A DNA stretch of 51,125 nt from NCBI GenBank assembly GCA_011049175.1, contig DSCJ01000129.1, positions 1 through 51,125 of the forward strand. Direction: 5' to 3'. A program made the position numbers and the translations under genes. The notes beneath the pieces were generated by a model, which ran no database searches, was not told where the DNA came from, and worked only from the letters and a program-made list of their open reading frames with translations. The DNA is from Bacteroidota bacterium. Lineage in GTDB: Bacteria > Bacteroidota > Bacteroidia > Bacteroidales > VadinHA17. Shown here piece by piece: positions 42,231 through 51,001 of the stretch (its first letter is position 1; every line of letters starts with the position of its first letter).

Positions 42231-42248
42231 GAGCAAAGATTTTGCCAA
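42231..42248 (-). promoter_or_regulatory. Sigma-54 type (-24/-12) promoter of grpE-dnaJ
   Basis: On the minus strand the sequence reads TTGGCAAAATCTTTGCTC. It fits TGGCA-N6-TTGCW with exact GG-N10-GC spacing. The predicted start lies about 40 bases before the chosen grpE ATG. Confidence 0.55.
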
Positions 42249-42273
42249 TTATGTCCTGTCGGACAAATTGGCA
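42243..42273. repeat. Imperfect palindrome overlapping the grpE -24 element
   Basis: TGCCAATTATGTCC (42243-42256) pairs with GGACAAATTGGCA (42261-42273) with one bulged base and a 4-base loop. On the minus strand the inner end includes the -24 TTGGCA. It could be an operator for the grpE promoter or a hairpin ending murA transcription; no T-run follows, which speaks against the second. Confidence 0.5.
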
Positions 42274-42317
42274 TGATCTGTTTTCGCCTTATTCAGGTAT
42301 TGTGTTTTTTTAAGGTG

Positions 42318-43625
42318 TCATTCTATTCTGCGAATGTCGGCGCCCAGTTTCTGCAAGCGGGTATCGATAGACTGGTATCCCCGGTCAATCTGGTCGATGT
42401 TGTCAATTACACTGGTCCCTTTTGCCGAAAGGGCCGCTATCAGGAGGGCCACGCCGGCGCGGATATCGGGTGAGGCCATGCGGGTGGCCCGTAGCTGGAT
42501 CTCATGGTTTAATCCTATGACGGTGGCCCGGTGCGGATCACACAGAATAATCTGGGCTCCCATATCAATGAGCTTGTCAACGAAAAACAGGCGGCTTTCA
42601 AACATTTTCTGGTGGATCAGGACACTTCCCTTCGCCTGGGTGGCTACTACCAGGAATACACTCAGCAGGTCGGGGGTAAGGCCGGGCCATATGGCATCGG
42701 AAATGGTCATGATCGATCCGTCAATGAATGTTTCAATGGTATAATTTTCCTGGGCGGGAATATGGATATCGTCGCCCTGCCTGTTCAGTTGTATGCCCAG
42801 GCGCCGGAAAGAATCGGGAATGATGCCCAGGTTTTCGTACGATACATTTTTTATGGTGATCTCTGACCGGGTCATGGCGGCCATGCCGATAAAACTCCCC
42901 ACTTCAATCATATCGGGCAGCACAGTATGTTCGCAGCCGCCCAGGGAATCCACTCCCTGAATGGTAAGCAGGTTCGATCCGATCCCGGTAATCAGGGCGC
43001 CCATGCGGGTCAGCATGCGGCAAAGTTGCTGAATATATGGTTCGCAGGCGGCATTATAGATGGTGGTGGTTCCCGGAGTAAGCACAGCAGCCATGATAAG
43101 GTTGGCTGTGCCGGTAACCGAGGCTTCATCCAGGTGCATGTATGTCCCCTTCAGGTTTTTGCCTGAAACCAGGTAAATGTCTTCCTCCTGCCTGTAATCA
43201 AAAATGGCGCCCAGCTTCTGAAACCCGTTGAGGTGTGTGTCGATCCTGCGGCGTCCGATCTTGTCTCCCCCCGGCCTGGGGATTCTGGCCACTCCGAAAC
43301 GTGCCAGCAGGGGGCCCAGAATCATGACCGACCCGCGCAGGCTGGCACTTTTTGTCACACAATCTTCACTTGCCAGATAATCCAGATTGACTTCATGGGC
43401 CCGGAAAACCCATGTCCCCGGTGCGGTTTGCCTTGACTCCACTCCCATGCATGTCAGCAGGTCGATAAGCATGACCACATCCCTGATGTCGGGAATATTA
43501 TGAATGGTGATCTCCTCGGGGGTAAGCAGGGTGGCACAGATCACCTGGAGGGCTTCGTTTTTAGCCCCCTGGGGTGTGATCGATCCATGTAAGCGTTTAC
43601 CCCCCGTGACTTCGAATCTGCTCAT
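42318..43625 (-). CDS. murA: UDP-N-acetylglucosamine 1-carboxyvinyltransferase
   Basis: 435 residues. It transfers enolpyruvate from PEP to UDP-GlcNAc, the first committed step of peptidoglycan synthesis. The catalytic loop reads RPGGDKIGRRRID; the residue equal to E. coli Cys115, the target of fosfomycin, is Asp121 here. Cys-to-Asp enzymes are active but not alkylated by the drug (known in Chlamydia and Mycobacterium). The rest of the two-domain fold is complete (GAKNEALQ at the N-terminus). Confidence 0.95.
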   Translation of the reverse strand: MSRFEVTGGKRLHGSITPQGAKNEALQVICATLLTPEEITIHNIPDIRDVVMLIDLLTCMGVESRQTAPGTWVFRAHEVNLDYLASEDCVTKSASLRGSVMILGPLLARFGVARIPRPGGDKIGRRRIDTHLNGFQKLGAIFDYRQEEDIYLVSGKNLKGTYMHLDEASVTGTANLIMAAVLTPGTTTIYNAACEPYIQQLCRMLTRMGALITGIGSNLLTIQGVDSLGGCEHTVLPDMIEVGSFIGMAAMTRSEITIKNVSYENLGIIPDSFRRLGIQLNRQGDDIHIPAQENYTIETFIDGSIMTISDAIWPGLTPDLLSVFLVVATQAKGSVLIHQKMFESRLFFVDKLIDMGAQIILCDPHRATVIGLNHEIQLRATRMASPDIRAGVALLIAALSAKGTSVIDNIDQIDRGYQSIDTRLQKLGADIRRIE

Positions 43626-43649
43626 AGGGGAAGGATATAGTTCATCATA

Positions 43650-44255
43650 CTAAGAGTGACTGCCTTTTCTCTGCTGGCCCCTCTTTTTCCGTGATCCCTT
43701 GACGGGAAATATCTCCCTGGGTTCACTTAACCGGGTGTTTTCACTCACTTTCAGTTTCCCTCCCGACAGGGTTTCCAGGTCCTTGAAAATGATCTCGTCG
43801 GTCACCTGGTTCCTGTTCCAGGTGAGATAAGATTTTTTCATGTGATTGGCAATCATCGTGACAAGAGCCTGTTTTTCCTGTCCCTCCTCCATGGCAATGG
43901 CCGCCTCGATCAGCTGCTCAGTGATGCGGCCGTAATGCATGTATTTGATATTATGTGTGTTATATTCAACCGGATCGGGTTTCTGGTAGAATTTTTCCCT
44001 AGGTGGAATGGGGTAGGGTGAATCGATGTCCAGTTTGAAATCCGACATGATAAACAGGTGATCCCACAGTTTGTGCCTGACATCCCCCTGATCGCGCAAA
44101 CCGGGATTCACTTGTCCCATGATTTGTATGATGGTCCGGGCTGCCCGGTTCCTTTCCTCGCGGTCCTCAATGGTGCAGGCATAATCAACCATTTCCTGGA
44201 TATTACGACCGTATTCGGGAAGTACCATTTTCTTTCTTGATGTATTATAATCCAT
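43650..44255 (-). CDS. DUF4290 protein
   Basis: About 201 residues, a Bacteroidota-specific family. Visible marks are YGRNIQEMVDY, ARTIIQIMGQVNPGLRD, KLWDHLFIMSDF, YMHYGRITEQLIEAA and NHMKKSYLTWNRNQVTDE; the C-terminus is basic (GSRKKRGQQRKG), which could bind nucleic acid. It lies between uvrD and murA, as in many relatives. Function is unknown. Start 44255 (MDYNTSRK) is chosen; ATG 44267 is also possible. Confidence 0.85.
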   Translation of the reverse strand: MDYNTSRKKMVLPEYGRNIQEMVDYACTIEDREERNRAARTIIQIMGQVNPGLRDQGDVRHKLWDHLFIMSDFKLDIDSPYPIPPREKFYQKPDPVEYNTHNIKYMHYGRITEQLIEAAIAMEEGQEKQALVTMIANHMKKSYLTWNRNQVTDEIIFKDLETLSGGKLKVSENTRLSEPREIFPVKGSRKKRGQQRKGSHS

Positions 44256-44317
44256 TGTGTGTAACAATTTTCTGCAAAGCTACATTATTTCGCCGATCAT
44301 ACCAACTGCCCGTGGTA

Positions 44318-46615
44318 TTATCCAATGATTTTTAGTCTGGCAAACTTCAGGAGTAGTTGTTTTTTCCCGTGATCGGTGAAGAATACCGTTGCTTTAACAT
44401 CGGGTGGGACCCCTTCCACCTCCTGAACCTCTCCCTTTCCAAAACGGGGATGTTCCACCAGCATTCCGGCTTTGACCGGCGGAATATCATCGGGCCGGGA
44501 AAAATTACCGGTGGCGGGGGCCGGGGTCTTTGTCCTGACCCATTTTTTACCTGTCAATTCACTTCTATTGCTCAGTGGGCGGCTGGTTTTCGGTTCAGGC
44601 CTGCGGTGTTCATGCAAAAAGGGTCTTTCCGTATAGCTTACAGGCCGGCCTGCATCTTCGGGCAGGATGATATACTGTTCATCCAGTTCCGTGATGAAGC
44701 GGCTGGGGTTGCAAACCGAAGGTGTTCCCCAGCGAAAGCGCGTGCCTGCATAACTGATGTGTACTTTCTTGCGGGCCCGGGTCAGGGCCACGTAAAACAA
44801 GCGCCGTTCCTCCTCCAGTTCCCGCTGGGTGGAAACCGACATGTGGGAGGGGAAAAGATCCTCTTCCATGCCGGCAATAAATACGTAATCGAATTCCAGC
44901 CCCTTGGCCGAATGGACCGTCATGATCTTTACCCGGTTGTGCTCTTCAGCCGGTTCGGTGTCCAGGTCGGTAAGCAGGGAAACGTTTTCCAGGTAATTTT
45001 CCAGCAGGGCGGGTTGCCCTTCTTTTTCGGCCGCTTCGACAAATTCCCTGATTCCGTTAAGCAGTTCCTGCAGGTTTTCATACCGGCTGAATTCCTCCGG
45101 AGAGTCGTAATGATACAACTCTTTCAGTATTCCTGTTTCCGTAGCGATTTCCATGGCCAGTTCATAGGCGCCGGCTTTCTGTTTTTTCCCCATAAAGGAA
45201 CGGATCATGCCGGTAAATGCCTCTATTTTTCCTGTGATCCCCCGGTTCAGCCCGGCTTCATTGATGGTGCCGGTAGTGATCACTTTCCAGACGGGGATCT
45301 CGTGCTTATTGGAAAGTGTGATAAGCCTGTCGAGGGTTGTTTTGCCAATCCCCCTGGCCGGATAATTGATAACACGTTTCAGGGCTTCGTCGTCGGCAGG
45401 ATTGGATACCAGCCTGAAATAGGCCAGCAGGTCTTTGATCTCTTTACGCTGGTAAAAGGATACGGCTCCGTACACCCGGTAAGGGATGTTCTTTTTGCGG
45501 AGGGTTTCTTCAAAAATTCTCGATTGTGCGTTGGTTCGGTACAGAATGGCAAATTCGCTGTAAGGGGTTTTTGTTTCGTAATGAATATCCTGAATGGCAT
45601 TGGCCACAACAAAACCTTCTTCCGTATCGGTGAGGGTTCTGACCACAGTGATCTTTTCCCCCGGCTCGTTCCGGGAAAAAATCGTTTTTCTGATCTGGTC
45701 GCGGTTCCTGGCAATCAAACTGTTGGCCACGTTCACAATGTTCTGGGTTGAACGGTAATTCTGTTCCAGTTTGAACAGGCGGTAACCTGGGTAATCATTT
45801 TTAAAATGCAAAATGTTTTCGATCCTTGCCCCCCGGAATGAATAAATGCTCTGGGCATCATCGCCCACCACACATACGTTTTTGTGCTTTTCTCCCAGCT
45901 TCTTCACAATGGCATACTGCACGTAGTTGGTATCCTGGTATTCGTCTACCAGAATGTACCGGAACTGATCCTGGTATTTGCGGAGGATCTCCGGGAAGTC
46001 CCTCAGGAGGATGTAGGTATTGACCAGCAGATCGTCGAAATCCATGGCTCCGGCCTTGAAGCACCGGGCTGCATACCGTTTGTATATTTCGGCTACCCAG
46101 GGCCGCCCCCGGTTAAGGTCGGTTTCGGTAATCCGCGGATCACCTGCATACATGGGAGCGGTAATCAGGTTGTTCTTGGCCGAGGAAATTCTGCCCAGCA
46201 CCTCGGCAGGTTTGTAAACCTTCTCGTCCAGGTTCAGTTCCCGGATAATCTCCTTGATGAGGTTTTTCGAATCCTGGGTGTCGTAAATGGAATAATTGGC
46301 AGGGTAACCCAGTGCCTGCGATTCCATCCGCAGGATACGGGCAAAAATGGAATGGAAAGTACCCATCCACAGATACCGGGCAGTGGCTTCTCCCACAATG
46401 CGGATAATCCTTTCCTTCATTTCGTTTGCTGCGCGGTTGGTAAAGGTCAGGGCAAGAATGGTATGGGCCGGGGTCCCATTCACAAGCAGATGCGCCACCC
46501 GGTAGGTCAGCACCCTGGTTTTTCCCGAACCGGCCCCGGCAATGACCAGAGCGGGCCCTTCGGTGTTTACAACCGCTTCCCTTTGCGAGGGGTTCAATTC
46601 CTTCAGATATTCCAT
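44318..46615 (-). CDS. ATP-dependent DNA helicase UvrD/PcrA
   Basis: 765 residues of superfamily 1A helicase: LNPSQREAV (Q motif), Walker A AGAGSGKT (26-33), motif Ia, DEYQDTN (about 222), motif III GDDAQSIYSFRGA, motif IV YRSTQNI, motif V MTVHSAKGLEFD, and motif VI VALTRARKK. The C-terminus has the Tudor-like PcrA segment (VEHPRFGKGEVQEVEG) that binds RNA polymerase. Used in mismatch and nucleotide excision repair and in clearing stalled forks. Confidence 0.95.
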   Translation of the reverse strand: MEYLKELNPSQREAVVNTEGPALVIAGAGSGKTRVLTYRVAHLLVNGTPAHTILALTFTNRAANEMKERIIRIVGEATARYLWMGTFHSIFARILRMESQALGYPANYSIYDTQDSKNLIKEIIRELNLDEKVYKPAEVLGRISSAKNNLITAPMYAGDPRITETDLNRGRPWVAEIYKRYAARCFKAGAMDFDDLLVNTYILLRDFPEILRKYQDQFRYILVDEYQDTNYVQYAIVKKLGEKHKNVCVVGDDAQSIYSFRGARIENILHFKNDYPGYRLFKLEQNYRSTQNIVNVANSLIARNRDQIRKTIFSRNEPGEKITVVRTLTDTEEGFVVANAIQDIHYETKTPYSEFAILYRTNAQSRIFEETLRKKNIPYRVYGAVSFYQRKEIKDLLAYFRLVSNPADDEALKRVINYPARGIGKTTLDRLITLSNKHEIPVWKVITTGTINEAGLNRGITGKIEAFTGMIRSFMGKKQKAGAYELAMEIATETGILKELYHYDSPEEFSRYENLQELLNGIREFVEAAEKEGQPALLENYLENVSLLTDLDTEPAEEHNRVKIMTVHSAKGLEFDYVFIAGMEEDLFPSHMSVSTQRELEEERRLFYVALTRARKKVHISYAGTRFRWGTPSVCNPSRFITELDEQYIILPEDAGRPVSYTERPFLHEHRRPEPKTSRPLSNRSELTGKKWVRTKTPAPATGNFSRPDDIPPVKAGMLVEHPRFGKGEVQEVEGVPPDVKATVFFTDHGKKQLLLKFARLKIIG

Positions 46616-46641
46616 ACCAGGATTTCAAAAAATGCAGGGAT

Positions 46642-46649
46642 CAAAGTTA
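46642..46649 (-). promoter_or_regulatory. -7 promoter element for the uvrD-like gene
   Basis: On the minus strand, TAACTTTG fits TAnnTTTG and lies 26 bases before the helicase ATG at 46615. No clear -33 TTG is seen. Confidence 0.4.
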
Positions 46650-46774
46650 GTAATTGGTGCGAAAAGGAGGGAGAACGTGCGGACCAACTTGCCCATGAGT
46701 TTTCAACAGGGGAGAGCGGTATTTAGGCCCGGCCGGCCACAGTCAGCCGATTTAGGTGAATCATAATAAATGAA

Positions 46775-46782
46775 TATATTTG
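46775..46782 (+). promoter_or_regulatory. -7 promoter element for the type IX cargo gene
   Basis: TATATTTG fits TAnnTTTG. It lies within the first codons of the longest possible frame (ATG 46770), so transcription would start near 46789, and translation should begin at ATG 46818. Confidence 0.4.
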
Positions 46783-46817
46783 GAGTTTATAGATACATAG
46801 TGGCCGGCCAACAGGGT

Positions 46818-48110
46818 ATGATGTACAGACCGCTTGTTTTCAGATGTGCAGTGATCGTGCTGCTGATTTTCGGAATCGGGGCAGATCCGGCGGCGGGGCA
46901 GATCGTCTCTCCCGGTGCCGGCAGCCGCCTGCTCACCGATTATCCCGTGTTTACCGGCCGGGTCGATACCATTTACGTATTTTGCAGCCCCGATGGGGCG
47001 GGTAATCCGGTAACGGGCTCGCTCACCGCCCTGCCCGAACATGGCACACCGGGATGGGATTTCGAGTGGAGCCGGCTCGATACGGTAACTTTTGCATGGG
47101 ATCCGTTTCTGACTGAAACGGGACAACCCTCCTCCACCGTTACAGGATTGAATACTGGGGGGTACCGTGTGCGGGTTACCGACGGGGGAGGTACACACCG
47201 GTATTATTACGCCTGGTTGTATGTACGCCACCTGGAAGTAACGGCAGGAATCAAGAACCTCACCTGCCTGCAGTTTGCCATCGAAGGCAGTATTGACAGC
47301 GATGTATTCCGTTATTTCGATCCTTCCGACCAGTCGGCCATAATATTGCCCAATGATGTGGATTTTGTCTGGAGTTCCGATCCGCCCATCGGTTACCTGG
47401 GAAGTATTCCGGTGCTCGACCCTCTGATATGGCCGCCTCCAACCGTGGATACCGAATTCTTTCTCACGGCGACCGATGAAACGGGTTGCCAGCAACAGGC
47501 CGGTTTCTTCTTCGAAACCATTTTCCCCAGGGCCGAGTTTTCTGTGGATTATGAGCTGGATGCCCAGAACCGGCGATCGGCCCCGCTGGATGTTTATTTC
47601 ACGAACCATTCGGAAAATGCCGTGATGTACGAATGGGATTTCGGCGACGGAAGCGACACGGTGTCCATTGACCCCCTGCTTCCTGCCATGCATACCTACC
47701 GTAACGATCCGGAAGTGGATCCGGGATATCCGTCGGAATATACCGTTACCCTGGTGGTTGCCAGCGAGGAATCATGCCAGGATTCCATGAAAGTGACCGT
47801 GGTGGTGGATCCCTCGGTGCTGGATGTCCCCAACGTTTTTACACCCAATGACGATACCCACAACGACTATTTCAAAATAGACCACGTTTCCCTCCGCGTT
47901 CTGCAAATGCAGGTGTTCAACAGAAACGGCAGAAAAGTGTATGAATTTTCCGGCGACAGCGGGGCATTGCGTGAATGGCCAGGCTGGGACGGGAAAATAC
48001 GCGGTTCCAACCAGTATGCCAGTCCGGGAGTGTACCTGTATGTTATCAAGGCTTTCGGTTGGGACGGGCAGGTATATAATCAACAGGGAATGGTCTACCT
48101 TCTCAGATAG
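46818..48110 (+). CDS. PKD-domain protein with gliding-motility type C-terminal domain
   Basis: About 430 residues from ATG 46818, which begins a clean signal peptide (MMYRPLVFRCAVIVLLIFG ending near AAGQ). An Ig/PKD-like region follows, a clear PKD domain (VMYEWDFGDGSDTVS, PSEYTVTLVVAS) at about 265-340, and the type B C-terminal domain (VPNVFTPNDDTHNDYF, VFNRNGRKVYEF, SPGVYLYVIKAFG, GMVYLLR), which directs export by the type IX system. It is a longer relative of the protein at 12876. The frame opens at 46770, but a promoter element lies inside that extension. Confidence 0.85.
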   Translation: MMYRPLVFRCAVIVLLIFGIGADPAAGQIVSPGAGSRLLTDYPVFTGRVDTIYVFCSPDGAGNPVTGSLTALPEHGTPGWDFEWSRLDTVTFAWDPFLTETGQPSSTVTGLNTGGYRVRVTDGGGTHRYYYAWLYVRHLEVTAGIKNLTCLQFAIEGSIDSDVFRYFDPSDQSAIILPNDVDFVWSSDPPIGYLGSIPVLDPLIWPPPTVDTEFFLTATDETGCQQQAGFFFETIFPRAEFSVDYELDAQNRRSAPLDVYFTNHSENAVMYEWDFGDGSDTVSIDPLLPAMHTYRNDPEVDPGYPSEYTVTLVVASEESCQDSMKVTVVVDPSVLDVPNVFTPNDDTHNDYFKIDHVSLRVLQMQVFNRNGRKVYEFSGDSGALREWPGWDGKIRGSNQYASPGVYLYVIKAFGWDGQVYNQQGMVYLLR

Positions 48111-48141
48111 ACCTTCCCTGGTGTTTTCCGCTAGCCGGCAT

Positions 48142-48795
48142 TTACCGGGTGGAAACCTTCAGTGAATATTCTCCGGTTGCCTTTACGGCTTTGATCTCCA
48201 TGGTCCAGGTGCCTATGTATTCTTCATGCACCACGGGGGTTTCCTTCTTTTCCTTTTTTTCCGTTTTTTCAGTTTCTTTTTCCTCTTTCCCGCTCACTAC
48301 AATGTACATTTGCCTGAGAGTCGGTTCCTCAACAATGGTAATTGATTTGGTCCACTGCACTCTGGCCGAGGGATCGATCACCAGTTGCTGCACTTTCTTG
48401 CCTGAAGGATCTTTTATCGTAATTTGTATCTCTCCCTGTTCGCAGGAACCCGATAATGAGATGGACATAAATTTCTGGTCTTTTTCCACCACAAAGCTGG
48501 ATGTTTTGGTCAGGCTTTCTTCATTGAAACGTTTGCTCAGCATGAGCGAACTGGATGCCCTGTTCTGAAGACCGGCGAACGTCATCATTTCCGGGGCTGA
48601 GGGTATGCGGTGGTATATGTTTTCCACGGATTCCCTTAGTTCTTCCATATCAATCTGTGGCTTCCATGTGGCAGAAGGAGCAACGACAATGGTTTCCTTT
48701 TTTTCTTCTTTTTTCACTTCATCCTGCTTCTGGGCAAAGGCGGCTGCCGGAAGGACCTGGAACAGGAGGAGCGTGGCAATCCATTTTGTTCTCAT
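48142..48795 (-). CDS. Secreted hypothetical protein
   Basis: 217 residues from ATG 48795 (or 220 from 48804). A signal peptide (WIATLLLFQVLPAAAFAQ) is followed by a Lys/Glu stretch, a region with one Cys (SLSGSCEQGEIQITIKDPSGKKVQQ) that has a beta-sandwich look, another Lys/Glu run (EKETEKTEKKEKKE), and a C-terminal strand pair (GTWTMEIKAVKATGEYSLKV). The last motif resembles the end of pre-peptidase-type beta domains. I do not recognise the family. A promoter element lies upstream. Confidence 0.7.
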   Translation of the reverse strand: MRTKWIATLLLFQVLPAAAFAQKQDEVKKEEKKETIVVAPSATWKPQIDMEELRESVENIYHRIPSAPEMMTFAGLQNRASSSLMLSKRFNEESLTKTSSFVVEKDQKFMSISLSGSCEQGEIQITIKDPSGKKVQQLVIDPSARVQWTKSITIVEEPTLRQMYIVVSGKEEKETEKTEKKEKKETPVVHEEYIGTWTMEIKAVKATGEYSLKVSTR

Positions 48796-48841
48796 GGCAT
48801 ACATTATTTTAATGGTGAATGATGAATTCGAATTTGTACAA

Positions 48842-48849
48842 CAAAGATA
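48842..48849 (-). promoter_or_regulatory. -7 promoter element for the secreted hypothetical protein
   Basis: On the minus strand, TATCTTTG fits TAnnTTTG, about 46 bases before ATG 48795. The same divergent gap holds an AACGGG/CCCGTT inverted repeat (48886-48905) close to the histidine kinase start. Confidence 0.45.
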
Positions 48850-48945
48850 AGTGTCGCAGTCCCCTGAATGTGTTAATGGAGGGTTAACGGGTTGTTAATC
48901 CCGTTTACCGAAACACAAAATGGTTAACTTTAACAAAAAAATCAG

Positions 48946-50346
48946 GTGAAGCCGCAACCCCTCATCGTATTTTCCTTCCTGGGCATGGTGCTTCTGGCAG
49001 TGATCCAGTTTTATTTTGTAAGGGAAGTATACCTGCTGAAAAGCCGGGAATTCGATCTGCAAAGGCAGTTCACCATTGACCAGGCACTGGAAGAACTGGA
49101 CAACCGGTACGGTCAAACCGGTTTTGATTCCGTATTCTATGCCATGGAGCCCGTTGCCTATGAATGGTATATTATGTGCGACACAGCTTCCATTTCCGGG
49201 CTTCCTGAAGTATACAACCAGATCCTCAGCGAGGCGGGTTTTCTGATCCGGACCCGGGAGAATTTCACCCCGGTGCTGAGCATTTTTCTGGCCAGGCAAA
49301 ATCAGGAAACAGATTTTCACCTGGGATACATTATTCGTGAATTTTCTCTTCTGGGGGAAGGAAATCAGCCCGGTTTCGAGCTGCCTGTGGCAGGAGACAA
49401 GCCGGGAACAGCATTCGGGAACACCTCGCCCGGGCTGTATGTCAATACTTTCCGGGCTGAAGGCAACCGTTTTCGCATTGCTTTTGATTTTTTCGTCGAT
49501 TTTACATATAAAAGGAAGATCATCTACCGGAGCATGATGGCATATTTTCTGCTGGGGGTGTTCAGCATACTGGCGGTGGGGCTGATTTTCATCATTACCA
49601 TCAGGCACTGGCATAAACAGAAGAAATTATCTGACCTGAAGACCGAGTTCATTAACCGCATTACGCATGACCTGAAAACACCCCTTGCCACCATTGCGGT
49701 AGCATCGGAAAGTCTTCTCGATAAGCAGGTCATGACCGATCCGGCCAGGGTCAGAAGCCTGTCTGAAGTTATATTCCGGCAGAACCGCTATCTATCAGGT
49801 CGTATCAATCAGGTGCTTGATATAAGCTTTCAGGAACATGCTGGTATCAGGCTGAATAACAGGGAGATAATAGCGGACGAATTTCTGGCTGATCTGGTGA
49901 CCGATTTCCGGAAACAGTATGAAGGGAAGGATGTGGTTGTGGAGAAAGAGAATCTGGTACGGGAACGGAAGCTGGTGGCCGATCCGGTAATGCTTGCCAC
50001 CGTGATCAATAACCTGCTTGACAATGCCGTGAAATACGGAGGCGAAAAGCCGGTGGTAAGGGTCAGGTCGTGGTGGAACGAGGGGTGGTATATTTCAGTG
50101 AGTGACAATGGTCCGGGGATGGATGCCGATGAACGGCGGCAGGTTTTTGGAAAGTTCTACCGGGGGAGTGCGGGTCGTGCCAGCGGTTCGGAAGGGTTGG
50201 GTCTGGGGCTGTATCAGGCCAAACAGCTGGTGGAGGCCCATGGAGGCAGTATCACCGTCAGGAGCCGGCCGGGAAAAGGAAGTACCTTTATAATATATAT
50301 ACCACAAATACCACCGACCCATGAAAATTCTGCTGGTGGAAGATGA
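48946..50346 (+). CDS. Sensor histidine kinase
   Basis: 466 residues starting at GTG. TM1 (about 6-24), a periplasmic domain of about 170 residues, TM2 (about 196-220), no clear HAMP, then HisKA with phospho-acceptor His241 (ITHDLKTPLATI) and a HATPase domain with N box NNLLDNAVKYGG, G1 DNGPGMD and G2 GSEGLGLGLY. The layout recalls RprX-type kinases of Bacteroides, but the signal is unknown. Its end overlaps the response regulator by 26 bp, so they form one two-component unit. Confidence 0.93.
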   Translation: MKPQPLIVFSFLGMVLLAVIQFYFVREVYLLKSREFDLQRQFTIDQALEELDNRYGQTGFDSVFYAMEPVAYEWYIMCDTASISGLPEVYNQILSEAGFLIRTRENFTPVLSIFLARQNQETDFHLGYIIREFSLLGEGNQPGFELPVAGDKPGTAFGNTSPGLYVNTFRAEGNRFRIAFDFFVDFTYKRKIIYRSMMAYFLLGVFSILAVGLIFIITIRHWHKQKKLSDLKTEFINRITHDLKTPLATIAVASESLLDKQVMTDPARVRSLSEVIFRQNRYLSGRINQVLDISFQEHAGIRLNNREIIADEFLADLVTDFRKQYEGKDVVVEKENLVRERKLVADPVMLATVINNLLDNAVKYGGEKPVVRVRSWWNEGWYISVSDNGPGMDADERRQVFGKFYRGSAGRASGSEGLGLGLYQAKQLVEAHGGSITVRSRPGKGSTFIIYIPQIPPTHENSAGGR

Positions 50347-51001
50347 GCACGACCTGGGGCATGTGCTTACGGAATACCTGCGACTGAAGGATTTTGAGGT
50401 GCTCTGGACAGAAAGCGGGGAAGAAGCCCTGGAGGCGGATCCTGAAATGCGCTACGACCTTTGCCTGCTCGATATCATGCTACCGGGGATGGACGGTTTC
50501 GAACTCAGCCGGAGGATCAGGCAGTTGAAGCCCGACATGCCGCTGATGTTCCTGACGGCCAAGACTCTGAAGGAAGACAGGATCAGGGGGCTGGCCCTGG
50601 GGGCGGATGACTATATCTGCAAACCCTTTGAGGTAGATGAGCTGGTGCTGCGTATCAGGAATGTGTTGCGACGCAGCCATGCTGTGCCGGCAGAAAAGAT
50701 CGCGCTGGGCTCGGCCACCGTGTCGTTTGACGAAATGACCCTGGCCGCAGGCGGCAAAATCTTCCGGCTGACCGTGAGGGAAAACGAGCTGCTCAGGTAC
50801 CTGTGGCAACACAGGAACCAGGTAGTGGAGCGGGAGAAAATCCTGACCGACCTGTGGGGGGAGAACGATTACTTTATGGGCCGCAGCATGGATGTTTTTA
50901 TCAGCCGTCTGAGAAAATATCTGAAAACTGTCAGGGAGGCTGAGATTGCAACCATCCGGGGAAAGGGACTGATGCTGAGGATTAGGGAATTATCTACGTA
51001 G
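50321..51001 (+). CDS. OmpR/PhoB-type response regulator
   Basis: 226 residues: receiver domain with Asp51 (LCLLDIMLPGMDGF), conserved Thr and Lys (LTAKTLKED, YICKPFE), and a C-terminal winged helix (about 130-222; RLTVRENELLRYLWQHRN, SRLRKYLK, ATIRGKGLMLRI). It acts with the kinase encoded just before it. Its last codons (ELST then TAG at 50999-51001) fall within the shared 10-mer of the right-hand inverted repeat, so the natural C-terminus may have been changed by an insertion. Confidence 0.92.
   Translation: MKILLVEDEHDLGHVLTEYLRLKDFEVLWTESGEEALEADPEMRYDLCLLDIMLPGMDGFELSRRIRQLKPDMPLMFLTAKTLKEDRIRGLALGADDYICKPFEVDELVLRIRNVLRRSHAVPAEKIALGSATVSFDEMTLAAGGKIFRLTVRENELLRYLWQHRNQVVEREKILTDLWGENDYFMGRSMDVFISRLRKYLKTVREAEIATIRGKGLMLRIRELST

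Noticed and set aside
44357-45751. 464-codon open frame antisense to the UvrD/PcrA helicase gene
   Set aside because: The opposite strand encodes a complete helicase with all motifs; this frame is its codon-bias shadow and has no domain or signal peptide I recognise.
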